From Sphingomonas sp. NBWT7 (GTDB lineage: Bacteria; Pseudomonadota; Alphaproteobacteria; Sphingomonadales; Sphingomonadaceae), in NCBI RefSeq assembly GCF_014217605.1, contig NZ_CP043639.1, positions 705,501-769,500 of the forward strand: 64,000 nucleotides of DNA, given 5' to 3'. Shown piece after piece: positions 34,916 through 44,404 of this stretch; position 1 is the stretch's first letter; the number at the start of each line of letters is the position of its first letter. The notes under the pieces are model-generated. The model had not been told where the DNA came from and searched no databases. It worked only from the letters and a program-made list of their open reading frames with translations. The position numbers and the translations under genes were made by a program.

Positions 34916-36444
34916 GCAAATTCCCCCGCGGCGATGCGATCGCGCAACTCGCGCTTCAATACCTTGCCGATCGCGCTGCGCGGCAATTCGTCGGCGACGT
35001 AGAGTTTCGACAGGCGCTGCGTCTTGCCGAGCTTGGCGTTGACCGCGCCGCGCACTTCCTCCGCCGTTTCGGACGCGCCCGTGCACGGGACGTAGAAGCC
35101 GACCGGCGTCTCGCCCCATTCGTCGCTCGGCACACCGACAACGGTGCAGTCGGCGACGGCGGGATGCTGCGCGAGTATCGCCTCAAGATCGGACGGGTAG
35201 ATGTTGAACCCGCCCGAAATGATCATGTCCTTCTTGCGATCCATCAGGATCAGAAAGCCGTCCTCGTCGATCCGGCCGACGTCGCCGTGGCGGATGTAGC
35301 GGTTGCCCTCGGCATCGTAATATTCGGCATCGCGCGTCGCCGCCTCACGTCCGTGATAGCCCGTCATCATCGTCGGCGAGCGACCGACGATCTCGCCCAT
35401 CTCGCCCGGCGCGACCTCCTGGCCGTCCTCGTCGATCAGGATCGTCTGGTGACCGGGCGACAGCTTGCCGACGGTGTGGAGCTTGTCGGGAAACTCATCC
35501 GCGACGAGGATGAACGACGCGCCGCCCTCGGTCATGCCGTAATATTCGACGAGCTTGCCCGGCCAGCGATCGAGGATGTCGCGCTTCAGTGCTGCCTTGA
35601 ACGGCGCAGAGGTGCACGTCTTGAAGCGGAATGCCGAGAGGTCGAAGCTGTCGAACTCGGGTAGCGCCATGATGCGCTGGTATTGCACCGGCACGAGCAT
35701 CGTGTGGGTGGCGCGATATTTCTCGGCGAGCGCGAGATAGGTGCGCGCGTCGAACTTCTTCATGAGGACGACGGTGCCGCCCCAAGCAAGCGTCGGCAGG
35801 AAACTGACGAGCGTGGTGTTAGAGTACAGGGGCGTAGCGAGCAGCGTGACGGCGGTATCGAAGCCCGCGCCGGTGTTGCGCGACAGATGCTGCCAGCGCA
35901 TCGCATGGCTCTGCACGATCCCCTTTGGGATGCCGGTGGTGCCCGACGAATAGATGATGTTGAAGCCGTGCTCGGGGGCGATCTCAACCTGCTTCGGCAT
36001 CGCTCCAGCGGGCTCGAACCAGTCATCGAGCACCTCGAGCATCACGACGCGTGCCGCCAGTTGTTCGCCCTCGAGCGCTGCGGCGTTGGCGGCGTCGAGG
36101 AAGACGAGGTTCGCGCCGCTGTCGCCGATCATCCCGGCGATCTGATCGGGCGTGGCGGACGGCTGGATCGGCGCAGCGATCGATCCGGCGCGTAATGCAG
36201 CGAGGAAGATCACCGCCTGCGCGACGCTGGGGTAGCTCGCCATCGCTACCGCCTGCTGCGGATTTGTATTGTCGCGCTGGAGCGCGGCGGCGGCGCGGTC
36301 CATCAGGGTGTCGAGTTCGCGGTATGTGACTTGCGCGTCGCCATCGGCGATCGCGATCTTGTCCGGCTGGACGGCGGCGTGGTGGCGGATCAGATCGGGC
36401 AGGGTCCCGAACGGTTCCGCGAGCAACTCGTCAATGCGCTTCAT
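34912..36444 (-). CDS. AMP-dependent acyl-CoA synthetase/ligase
   Basis: The start at 36444 gives 510 residues (MKRIDELLAEPFGTLPDL). The AMP-binding P-loop is YSSGTTGIPKG, followed by YYGMTEGG and, near the end, RKKDMIISGGFNIYP and the C-terminal catalytic lysine in RSAIGKVLKREL. It adenylates a carboxylic acid and transfers it to CoA. It is coupled to a thioesterase gene and divergent from an SDR gene 70 bases away. Confidence 0.93.
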   Translation of the reverse strand: MKRIDELLAEPFGTLPDLIRHHAAVQPDKIAIADGDAQVTYRELDTLMDRAAAALQRDNTNPQQAVAMASYPSVAQAVIFLAALRAGSIAAPIQPSATPDQIAGMIGDSGANLVFLDAANAAALEGEQLAARVVMLEVLDDWFEPAGAMPKQVEIAPEHGFNIIYSSGTTGIPKGIVQSHAMRWQHLSRNTGAGFDTAVTLLATPLYSNTTLVSFLPTLAWGGTVVLMKKFDARTYLALAEKYRATHTMLVPVQYQRIMALPEFDSFDLSAFRFKTCTSAPFKAALKRDILDRWPGKLVEYYGMTEGGASFILVADEFPDKLHTVGKLSPGHQTILIDEDGQEVAPGEMGEIVGRSPTMMTGYHGREAATRDAEYYDAEGNRYIRHGDVGRIDEDGFLILMDRKKDMIISGGFNIYPSDLEAILAQHPAVADCTVVGVPSDEWGETPVGFYVPCTGASETAEEVRGAVNAKLGKTQRLSKLYVADELPRSAIGKVLKRELRDRIAAGEFA

Positions 36445-36514
36445 GAACCATGTCGCTAGCGGCCCGGTCCGGCAAATGCCATACGCGACCTTCGAAAATT
36501 TAAGGAGCGTCAAA

Positions 36515-37300
36515 ATGGACGGAGGGGTTGCGATCGTCACCGGCGGCGGGACGGGGATCGGCGCTGCCGTGGTGCGGCGGCTGGCGGCGCGCGGGGTGCG
36601 ATCGGTGATCAACTACGCGCACAGCCGCGACGAGGCCGAGGCGCTGGCGGCGGAGGTCGGCAACGGCTCGATCGCGGTGCGCGCGGACATCGCGGACGAT
36701 GCGGCGTGCCGCACGCTGGTAACCGCGGCGACCGACGCGTTCGGGCGGCTCGACTTCCTCGTCAACAATGCCGGGCGCACCAAGCATGTCGCGCACGAGG
36801 ATCTCGACGGGCTCGAGGCGGACGACTTTCTCGATATCTATCGCCTGAACACCGTTGCCGCCTTTCAGATGGTCCGTGCGGCCGCGCCGGCGATGCGCGC
36901 GGGGCAGATGAGCGCGGTCGTCAACGTCGCCTCGATCGCGGGGCTGCACGGCGTCGGCTCGTCGATCGCCTATGCCGCGTCGAAGGGCGCGCTGATCACG
37001 ATGACGCAGAGCCTGGCGCGCGTGCTGTCGCCTGCGATCCGCGTTAACGCCGTCGCGCCCGGCTATGTCGGCACTGGCTGGTTCGAGAAGGCGCTTGGCG
37101 CGGAGGGCAAGCTGAAGCTCGACGCGAACGTTGCCAAGCGGACGCCGATGGCGATGGCGCCGCAGGCGGAGGATATCGCCGGGCCGATCGAGATGCTGCT
37201 CGACCCCGCCGCGCGCGCGATCACCGGCGAGACGTGGCGCGTCGACGCCGGCTTCCACCTTGATACCGGGGGCAGCCGGCGGCCGGGGCGCGAGGGCTAG
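36515..37300 (+). CDS. SDR family oxidoreductase
   Basis: TAAGGAG lies about nine bases before ATG 36515. The 261-residue protein has TGGGTGIGAA, NNAG, a serine in NVASIAG, and the active pair in YAASK. It resembles FabG-like 3-ketoacyl reductases and SDRs of degradation pathways. Divergent from the acyl-CoA ligase, it may act in the same route. Confidence 0.91.
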   Translation: MDGGVAIVTGGGTGIGAAVVRRLAARGVRSVINYAHSRDEAEALAAEVGNGSIAVRADIADDAACRTLVTAATDAFGRLDFLVNNAGRTKHVAHEDLDGLEADDFLDIYRLNTVAAFQMVRAAAPAMRAGQMSAVVNVASIAGLHGVGSSIAYAASKGALITMTQSLARVLSPAIRVNAVAPGYVGTGWFEKALGAEGKLKLDANVAKRTPMAMAPQAEDIAGPIEMLLDPAARAITGETWRVDAGFHLDTGGSRRPGREG

Positions 37301-37331
37301 CGGCGATCGGTCGACAGGCGAGTGTGCGCCG

Positions 37332-38540
37332 TCACGCAAGCTGTCCGCGGCGCAGGACGACGCCGAACAGGAAGATCGCGAAGGTGACGACGCATAGCAC
37401 GGCGGCGAGGAGGAAGCCGCCGCCGCCGAACGATCGCTCCGCGCCATAGGCGAGCGCCTGCGTCATCGCCAGCGGGCCGACGATCGCCGCGATGCTCGCC
37501 AAGCTGGCCATGCCGCCCTGCAGCGCGCCCTGGTTCGACGCATCGACGCGCGCGGAGAGAATCGCGTTGATCGACGGGAAGACGAGGCCGGTGAGCGCGC
37601 CCGCCGCGATCAGCGCGTAGATCTGCCATCCCTCGCGCGCGACGCTGTAGCCGCCGAAGACGATCGCGCCGGCGGCGAGCCCGATCAGCACGGTGCGCTC
37701 CTCGCCAAAGCGCCGGATCGCCTGGCCGGTAAGGAAGATCTGCGCGAGCATCATCGAAACCCCCGACGCGGCGAGCGACCAGCCGATCGCCCGCGCGTCC
37801 CACCCCAGCGCGATCTCGGCGAAGAACGACCAGGTTGACGGATAAACCATGTGCGCGATCTGCCACATCACCGCGCCGGCGAGCAGCGCCTTGGCGCCCC
37901 CAGCATGCAGCAACGGAGCGAACGCACCGATTGCATTGGCGCGTCGCCAGTCGAACGCGCGGCGGTTCGCCGGCGCGAGCGTCTCGGGCATGAAGGCGAG
38001 GATGACGAGCGCGTTGACGAAAGCGAGCGTGGCGGCCGCGACGAACGGCGCGCGCGCACCGTAGTTGACGAGCAGCCCGCCGATCGCGGGGCCGATGATG
38101 AAGCCACCGCCGAACGCCGCGCCGAGCAGCCCGAAGGCCTGACCGCGCCGCTCGGGCGGCGTCACGTCGGCGATCACTGCATTCGCCGGACCGTAGGTCG
38201 CCCCCGCGACCCCCGCGATCGCGCGGCCGAGGAACAGCCAGGCAAGCGTCGGAGCCACCGCCATCAGGGCATAGTCGATACCGAAGCAGGTGAGGCTGAT
38301 GAGAAGGACGCGGCGACGGCCGTACCGGTCCGACAAACTGCCGATCACCGGGCCGGCGAAGAAATGCGTCACGGCGTAGACCGCCAGCATGTAGCCGCCG
38401 ATCCGCGACGCTTCCGCTAGCCCCACGTTGCCCAGCTTGACGATCAGCGAGGGCAGGACGGGCAGGACGATCCCGAACCCGACCGAATCAATCAGCATCG
38501 CGACCAGCGCGATTGGTACGGCGCGGTGATCAAATCGCAT
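37332..38540 (-). CDS. MFS transporter of the TetA (DHA1) type
   Basis: The 402-residue protein has about 12 hydrophobic segments. IDSVGFGIVLPVLPSL in the first and SLSDRYGRRRVLL (motif A) after the second are as in tetracycline exporters and relatives. The substrate need not be tetracycline; many such genes export other small molecules. It ends convergent to the SDR gene and is divergent from the first acyl-CoA dehydrogenase gene. Confidence 0.9.
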   Translation of the reverse strand: MRFDHRAVPIALVAMLIDSVGFGIVLPVLPSLIVKLGNVGLAEASRIGGYMLAVYAVTHFFAGPVIGSLSDRYGRRRVLLISLTCFGIDYALMAVAPTLAWLFLGRAIAGVAGATYGPANAVIADVTPPERRGQAFGLLGAAFGGGFIIGPAIGGLLVNYGARAPFVAAATLAFVNALVILAFMPETLAPANRRAFDWRRANAIGAFAPLLHAGGAKALLAGAVMWQIAHMVYPSTWSFFAEIALGWDARAIGWSLAASGVSMMLAQIFLTGQAIRRFGEERTVLIGLAAGAIVFGGYSVAREGWQIYALIAAGALTGLVFPSINAILSARVDASNQGALQGGMASLASIAAIVGPLAMTQALAYGAERSFGGGGFLLAAVLCVVTFAIFLFGVVLRRGQLA

Positions 38541-38664
38541 CGGCTAGTCTCCCCCTGCCACCAGCCTAGCCGATCGCCGCGATGTTGTCGCTTTGCTTCG
38601 CGCCCGGAATGTGCGATGGCGCGGCCATACCCGATCTTCAGAATCGGTTTCGGAGAAGCATTAG

Positions 38665-39885
38665 ATGGCAACTGCCGCCGAACTCGACCGCCCGACCGAC
38701 ACGCTGGATGCCTTCCGCCAGGAAGCGCGCGCCTGGTTGGAAGCCAATTTCCCGCAGAGCCTGCGCGGCAAGGACAATGCGATGTCCGCCGTCGATGGCC
38801 CGACCGAAGAGACCGCCGAGCAGAAGCAATGGCGCGAGGCGATGGGTGCCAAGGGCTGGGGCGTGCCGACCTGGCCGAAGGAACATGGCGGCGGCGGGCT
38901 GAGCCGCGCCGAGGCGCGCGTTCTGGGCGAGGAGATGATGCGCATCGGCGCCTGGAACCCGATCGGCGGCATGGGCGTGATGATGTTCGGGCCGACGCTG
39001 CTCGAATATGGCAACGAGGCGCAGAAGGCGCAGCATATCCCCGGCATCGTCCGCGGCGAAGTGCGCTGGTGCCAGGGTTATTCGGAGCCCGGCGCCGGAT
39101 CGGATCTTGCCTCGCTGCAGACCTTTGCCGAGGACAAGGGCGACCATTATCTCGTCAACGGCCAGAAGACGTGGACCAGCGGCGGGCAGTGGGCGGACAA
39201 GTGCTTCGCGCTGGTGCGTACCGACAAGACGCAGAAGCATGCCGGCATCAGTTTCCTGCTGATCGACATGGATGCCGAAGGCGTCGAAACGCGGCCGATC
39301 AAGCTGATCTCCGGCGCGTCGCCGTTCTGCGAAACGTTCTTCACCAACGTGAAGGTGCCGAAGGAGAACCTCGTCGGTCGCGAAGGGCAGGGCTGGGAGA
39401 TCGGCACGCGCCTGTTGCAGCACGAGCGCAACTCGCTGTCCGGCGGTGGCGGCTCGCAGGGCCGGATGAACCAGGGCGAGCCAATCGTGTCGATCGCCAA
39501 GAAGTATCGCGACGTCGATGCCGACGGCAAGCTTGCCGACAGCGACCTGCGCACGCGCATCATCAAGCACGAGATGGATCAGCGCGCCTTTGCGCTGACA
39601 CTGCGCCGCGCGGCGCTCGAGGCGAAGGGCAACGCGGGCCCGTCCGCAGCGACCAGCGTGATGAAGAACGTCGGCGCGCGCATCACGCAGGATCGCGCCG
39701 AGCTGGCGATCGAGATCATGGGGATGCAGGGCCTTGGCTGGGAAGGCGAGGGCTTCAGTAACGAGGAACTGGCGCAGACGCGTACGTGGCTGTGGGGCAA
39801 GGCGGTGTCGATCTACGGCGGCTCGTCCGAAGTGCAGAACAACGTGATCGCCAAGCGCATCCTGGGTATGCTCGATCACCAGTAA
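38665..39885 (+). CDS. Acyl-CoA dehydrogenase, subunit with SEPxAGSD signature
   Basis: GGAGAA precedes ATG 38665 by about eight bases. The 406-residue flavoprotein has WCQGYSEPGAGSDLAS (FAD and substrate region), GQKTWTSGGQWAD, and a C-terminal SIYGGSSEVQNNVIAKRILG. It would oxidise acyl-CoAs to 2-enoyl-CoAs. The next gene is a shorter relative without the SEP motif, so the two may form a heteromeric enzyme as in steroid-type acyl-CoA dehydrogenases. A long hairpin separates the two genes. Confidence 0.93.
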   Translation: MATAAELDRPTDTLDAFRQEARAWLEANFPQSLRGKDNAMSAVDGPTEETAEQKQWREAMGAKGWGVPTWPKEHGGGGLSRAEARVLGEEMMRIGAWNPIGGMGVMMFGPTLLEYGNEAQKAQHIPGIVRGEVRWCQGYSEPGAGSDLASLQTFAEDKGDHYLVNGQKTWTSGGQWADKCFALVRTDKTQKHAGISFLLIDMDAEGVETRPIKLISGASPFCETFFTNVKVPKENLVGREGQGWEIGTRLLQHERNSLSGGGGSQGRMNQGEPIVSIAKKYRDVDADGKLADSDLRTRIIKHEMDQRAFALTLRRAALEAKGNAGPSAATSVMKNVGARITQDRAELAIEIMGMQGLGWEGEGFSNEELAQTRTWLWGKAVSIYGGSSEVQNNVIAKRILGMLDHQ

Positions 39886-39934
39886 TCCATACGAGATCAA
39901 CGGTTAGGCGCGGCGCAGACACGCGTCGGAGAGG

Positions 39935-39978
39935 GCCGGGTCGAGGAGGGGCGCGCAACGACGCTCCTCCTCCCCGGC
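39935..39978 (+). other. Stem-loop between two acyl-CoA dehydrogenase genes
   Basis: GCCGGG and GAGGAGG at 39935-39949 pair with CCTCCTC and CCCGGC at 39966-39978 around a 16-base loop. No T tract follows. It may protect the upstream mRNA or tune the ratio of the two products. Confidence 0.5.
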
Positions 39979-40005
39979 AAGTCCTTCGAAAAGGGGTTCG
40001 GTTAC

Positions 40006-41070
40006 ATGGCAGCGTTGAACGACGAACAGGTGATGCTCCGCGACATGGCGCGCGAGTGGGCCGATAACGAATCGCCCACCACTGCCTTTCGCAAGCTGCG
40101 CGAGGCGGCGCCCGCCAAGGGGTTCGATCCGGAAGCATGGAGCACGATCGGCCAGATGGGCTGGGCCGGCGTCGTCATCCCCGAGGAGTTCGGGGGATCG
40201 GCGTTCGGTTATCTCTCGCTCGGCCTCGTCGTCGAGCAGCTCGGTCGCAACCTGGCGGTAAGCCCGCTGTCGTCCACCGCAGTCGCCGCAACGGCGATCG
40301 CGATGGGCAGCGTCGATGGGGCGAAGAGCGAGTGGCTGCCCAAGCTCGCTTCCGGTGAGGCTGTAGCGACGCTGGCGATCGACGAAGGCCCCAACCATGA
40401 CGGCAAGGTGACGACGAGCGCGTCGGGCAGCACGATGAGCGGCACCAAGAAGTTCGTCGCGGAGGGCGACGGCGCCGACGTCTTCGTCGTCTCGGCGACC
40501 GACGGGCTTTACCTCGTCGCGAAGGGCGACGGCGTCACCGTCTCTACCCGCAAGATGGCGGACAGCCGCAGCCATGCCGACGTGATCTTCGCCGATGCGC
40601 CGGCGCAGAAGCTGGGCGGCACCGACCTGACGCAGGCAATCGTCGATCGCGCGACCGCGGTGACGACGGCCGAGATGCTCGGCATGGCGGAGAGCGCGTT
40701 CGAGCAGACGCTCGACTACCTCAAGCAGCGCGTCCAGTTCGGTCAGGTACTGTCCACCTTCCAGGCGCTGCAGCACCGCATGGCGAAGATGAAGACCGAG
40801 CTCGAACTGATGCGCTCTGCGGTCGAAGGCGCGCTCGAGGCGATCGATGCCGGGCGCTCTGACGTCGATCAGGCGGTCAGCCTCGCCAAGGCGATCGCAA
40901 ACGATACGCTGCGCGTTGTCAGCCGCGAGATGGTGCAGCTGCACGGCGGCGTCGGCATGACCGACGAATATGACGCCGGCCTGTACCTGAAGCGGGCAGC
41001 GACGCTTGAGACGATGTGGGGCACGGCGTCCTATCATCGCGATCGGTTCGCGAAGCTGAACGGCTACTGA
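40006..41070 (+). CDS. Acyl-CoA dehydrogenase, shorter partner without SEPxAGSD
   Basis: The 354-residue protein has the overall acyl-CoA dehydrogenase fold (RVQFGQVLSTFQALQHRMA and QLHGGVGMTDEYDAGLYL) but lacks the SEPxAGSD block of its upstream neighbour; there it reads ALDEGPNHDG instead. Together with the short length this fits the second subunit of alpha2-beta2 enzymes. The start is ATG 40006 (MAALNDEQVMLRDMA) without a strong ribosome site. A terminator follows 25 bases after the stop. Confidence 0.9.
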   Translation: MAALNDEQVMLRDMAREWADNESPTTAFRKLREAAPAKGFDPEAWSTIGQMGWAGVVIPEEFGGSAFGYLSLGLVVEQLGRNLAVSPLSSTAVAATAIAMGSVDGAKSEWLPKLASGEAVATLAIDEGPNHDGKVTTSASGSTMSGTKKFVAEGDGADVFVVSATDGLYLVAKGDGVTVSTRKMADSRSHADVIFADAPAQKLGGTDLTQAIVDRATAVTTAEMLGMAESAFEQTLDYLKQRVQFGQVLSTFQALQHRMAKMKTELELMRSAVEGALEAIDAGRSDVDQAVSLAKAIANDTLRVVSREMVQLHGGVGMTDEYDAGLYLKRAATLETMWGTASYHRDRFAKLNGY

Positions 41071-41095
41071 CGCTCGTTTCATCGGAAACGGTATG

Positions 41096-41128
41096 GCGGC
41101 GGACATCGGGTGATGTCCGCCGCTTTTT
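41096..41128 (+). terminator. Rho-independent terminator after the acyl-CoA dehydrogenase pair
   Basis: GCGGCGGACATC at 41096-41107 pairs perfectly with GATGTCCGCCGC at 41112-41123 around GGGT, followed by TTTTT. Confidence 0.93.
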
Positions 41129-41238
41129 CCACTTGCGCCCGCAACTCGCCACGAAGTCGCTTGACGCGGCGAGAAGGCCATCGTCTATTCGAGGAACCGG
41201 TACGGCACGCATAGATGCCGATCGGCAACGGGAGAGTG

Positions 41239-44200
41239 ATGATGGCGAAGGCGACTTTCGCCCGAGCGAGCGCGTCGGCTGCGCTTGCCTGGGCTATGGC
41301 GATCGGCACGGCACACGCGCAGATCGGTGGCGATCCCCAACCGGCACAGGCCGCCACGGATCAATCCTCCAACCCCGACATCGTTGTGACCGGTACGCTG
41401 ATCCGCGGCACGCCGGAGAACCTCGCGGTGCCGGTCGACGTGATCTCCAGCGAGGAACTGTCCAAGCAGGGCGCGCCGTCGGTGGTCGACCTTCTGAAAA
41501 ACCTGACAGTCGCCAACGGCACGGTTGGTGACGCAAACCAGTTCGACACCCGTGCACAGGGCTCCGAAGGCGTCGCGTCGGTCAACCTGCGCGGCCTTGG
41601 TCCGCAGCGTACGCTGGTGCTCCTCAACGGCAAGCGCATGGTGCCCTCGGGGCTCGGCATTCCGATCGTCGACGTCAACATGTTCCCGGCGGGCGCGATC
41701 GGGCGTGTCGAAATCCTGAAGGACGGTGCGGCAGCGACGTACGGATCGGACGCGATCTCGGGCGTCGTGAACTTCATCACCCGAACCGATCAGGAAGGGT
41801 TCCTGGTCTCCGGCGACTATCGTTACATCGACGGATCGAAGGGCGATTATGGCGGTGCGGCCTCGTTCGGGCACAAGCAGGACGGCTTCCGCGTCTTCGG
41901 CGCGGTCGGCTACCAGCGCCGATCCGAGCTGCGCTTCACCGATCGCGATTTCGCGGTGCAGCCTTATCAAACCAACCCGCAGGGCGCCTGGACGGGCGGC
42001 GGCAATCCCGGAAACTTCGATTTCAACGGTACCGTCGGCGGGATCAATCTGACGACCGATCTTGGTTGCGCCGGTCTCGGCGGCTTTCGCAGTGCGCCGG
42101 GTTCCAATACCGACCGCTGCTTCACCAACTTCGGACAGTTCGACAATCTGGTCGAGCCCGAGGAGCGGTTCCAAGCTTATGTCGAGACCGAATTCGACGT
42201 GACCGACAACGCCACGTTGCGTTTCACCACTCTTTATTCGTTCACCAACACGCGCGTGACGAGTTCGCCGAGTTATCTGCCGACATTGCCGCCATCGGCC
42301 AATTCGGCGTTCGGCAACGGGGCTTTGTTCATCGTGCCGGGCTACGCGCCGGCGCTGCGCGATTATTGTACGCTCTACGGCGCACAGGCGGGCTGCACGC
42401 GCAATGCCGCCGGCACGCTGGATAGCGCGGCGGGCTTGCCCGTGCTGTTCCGTCCTTTCCTGCTCGGAGGCAACCCGCTGTTCGATAACGGCAGCAACGA
42501 TCGTGGATCGGCGGTGTCGCGGCGCGATACCGAGGCGCTGCGCTTTACCGCCGAAGCTAACGTCAGGCTTACCGACAATCTCGATTTTTCGACCAGCTTC
42601 ACCTTCAGCGAATACAACCGCGACTATGACGGCACCGACACGTTCGGCGATCTGCTGCAGAACGCGCTTGCCGGCTTCGGCGGGCCGAGCTGCGCTTATA
42701 GCTCCACCGCGTCGCGCGCAGGGTTGAGCGCCGCGCAGCTCGCCGCTTTGGCGGGCACCAACGGTTGTACGTACTTCAACCCGTTCTCGACCGGCATCCC
42801 GCGTAACGCGGTGAGTGACGTGGCGAACCCGAACTATGCTGGAACGCGCAATCCTGCTGGGTTTAATCTTGCGCCGGGGGCGGGGCTGATCAACGATCTG
42901 TCGACGATCGATCTGTTCTTCCGCACGCCCAACACGCAGGTCCGCACGCGTCAGTTCGTCGGTGACATAGCGCTGTCCGGGCGGACCGGGCTGCGGCTGT
43001 GGGCGGACGAGGATATCGGCTTCGCCGTCGGCGCGCAGTATCGCAAGAATATTTTCCGCACGCAGCTCAACGCCGATGCGAACCTTGCGACCAATCCGTG
43101 CCCCGGCACGCCGCTCAACCCCAATGCGACGTGCAATCCGCTGACTGGCGCACTCGGCTTCCTCGGCACCAATTTCGAGCGGTTCGCGGCGGCGGATGTC
43201 TACGCGCTCTTCGCCGAGCTGCAGATCCCGATCATCGACGCGATCAACCTTCAGCTGTCTGCGCGATACGAGGATTATCGCGGCAATGTGGGATCGACCT
43301 TCGATCCGCAGGCGCGCGTGAAGATCGAGCTGACCGACTGGCTGGGCCTGCGCGGCGGCGTCGGCAGCAGCTTCCGTGGGCCGCCGCCGCAGAACCTGTC
43401 GGGTTCGGGCGTCTCGTTGCAGGTGATCGGCACCGGCTTCCGCGCGGTCGAGGTATTCGGCAACCCCAACCTCGAGCCGGAGAGCGCGACGACCTATAAC
43501 GGGGGCGTCCTGATCGACAGCGGGCCGTTCAATGCCAGCCTCGATTACTGGCGCTACGACTTCAAGGGGCCGATCGAATCGGAGCCGGTGTCGGGCCTTG
43601 CCACCGCGCTATTCGGCGCCAGCGGCACCGCCAATTGCGGCAATCCGGCGTTCGCCGCACTCCAATCGCGCTTCACCTTCAACGCTGCCGGCTGCGGGAT
43701 CAACAACGTCAGTCGCCTGCGGACGCAGGTATTCAACAGCGCGAACGTGAAGACATCGGGCCTCGATTTCACCGCCAGTTATCGCGGCGAGCTAGGCCCG
43801 GCGCGTATTACGGTCGGCGGCGCGGCGACCTATGTCATCGATTACAAGATCGATGACCTGAACGTGGAGAATATCCTGGTGCAGCCGGCGTTCAACGCGG
43901 TCGGCCTCCTGAACTTTCAGACGACGGCGTATCCGATCCCGCAGTGGCGCGGCAATTGGTACGTGCAGGGCGATGCGGGTCCGCACTCGCTGCGGCTGCA
44001 GTTCAACTACGTGGACGGCTACACCGATCAGCGCGGCGCCGCGATCTACGGTCCGAATCTCGGCGCGCTCGGCGGCGCGTCGGTGACGCGTGGCAAAGAG
44101 ATCGGTTCTTGGCGGACGTTCGACGCCACCTATCGCCTCGCGCTCGAGAGCGGCACCACGTTCACGCTGGCGGCGGTCAACATCTTCGATCGCGATCCGC

Positions 44201-44289
44201 CGTTCGCACGCCTTGATCCGAACTACGACAGCTTCACTGCCTCGCCGCTCGGCTTCACGCTGAAAGCGGGCGTGTCACAGGCGTTCTGA
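41239..44289 (+). CDS. TonB-dependent outer membrane receptor
   Basis: ATG 41239 is chosen because GGAGAG lies just upstream; ATG 41242 is equally possible. The product has about 1016 residues with a Sec signal, a TonB box region (PDIVVTGTLIRGTP) and a plug domain with VNLRGLGPQRTLVLLNGKR and EILKDGAAATYGSDAISGVV. A long beta-barrel follows, ending in phenylalanine (GVSQAF). It imports a large or scarce substrate with TonB energy. It is followed by an MFS gene and surrounded by acyl-CoA catabolism genes, so a lipid-like or terpenoid substrate is plausible. Confidence 0.95.
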   Translation: MMAKATFARASASAALAWAMAIGTAHAQIGGDPQPAQAATDQSSNPDIVVTGTLIRGTPENLAVPVDVISSEELSKQGAPSVVDLLKNLTVANGTVGDANQFDTRAQGSEGVASVNLRGLGPQRTLVLLNGKRMVPSGLGIPIVDVNMFPAGAIGRVEILKDGAAATYGSDAISGVVNFITRTDQEGFLVSGDYRYIDGSKGDYGGAASFGHKQDGFRVFGAVGYQRRSELRFTDRDFAVQPYQTNPQGAWTGGGNPGNFDFNGTVGGINLTTDLGCAGLGGFRSAPGSNTDRCFTNFGQFDNLVEPEERFQAYVETEFDVTDNATLRFTTLYSFTNTRVTSSPSYLPTLPPSANSAFGNGALFIVPGYAPALRDYCTLYGAQAGCTRNAAGTLDSAAGLPVLFRPFLLGGNPLFDNGSNDRGSAVSRRDTEALRFTAEANVRLTDNLDFSTSFTFSEYNRDYDGTDTFGDLLQNALAGFGGPSCAYSSTASRAGLSAAQLAALAGTNGCTYFNPFSTGIPRNAVSDVANPNYAGTRNPAGFNLAPGAGLINDLSTIDLFFRTPNTQVRTRQFVGDIALSGRTGLRLWADEDIGFAVGAQYRKNIFRTQLNADANLATNPCPGTPLNPNATCNPLTGALGFLGTNFERFAAADVYALFAELQIPIIDAINLQLSARYEDYRGNVGSTFDPQARVKIELTDWLGLRGGVGSSFRGPPPQNLSGSGVSLQVIGTGFRAVEVFGNPNLEPESATTYNGGVLIDSGPFNASLDYWRYDFKGPIESEPVSGLATALFGASGTANCGNPAFAALQSRFTFNAAGCGINNVSRLRTQVFNSANVKTSGLDFTASYRGELGPARITVGGAATYVIDYKIDDLNVENILVQPAFNAVGLLNFQTTAYPIPQWRGNWYVQGDAGPHSLRLQFNYVDGYTDQRGAAIYGPNLGALGGASVTRGKEIGSWRTFDATYRLALESGTTFTLAAVNIFDRDPPFARLDPNYDSFTASPLGFTLKAGVSQAF

Positions 44290-44298
44290 CGCAAGGGT

Positions 44299-44330
44299 GG
44301 GGCGGCATCGTGACGAAACGTTGCCGCCCC
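44299..44330 (+). terminator. Hairpin after the TonB receptor gene
   Basis: GGGGCGGCA at 44299-44307 pairs with TGCCGCCCC at 44322-44330. It is followed by CTCG rather than a T run, so termination may be partial. Confidence 0.55.
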
Positions 44331-44404
44331 CTCGATGCATACTGACGATTGGGCTGGCCGCCGATAGGCTGGCGTACACAAGACGTTGAGTTAGGAGAGA
44401 TCGC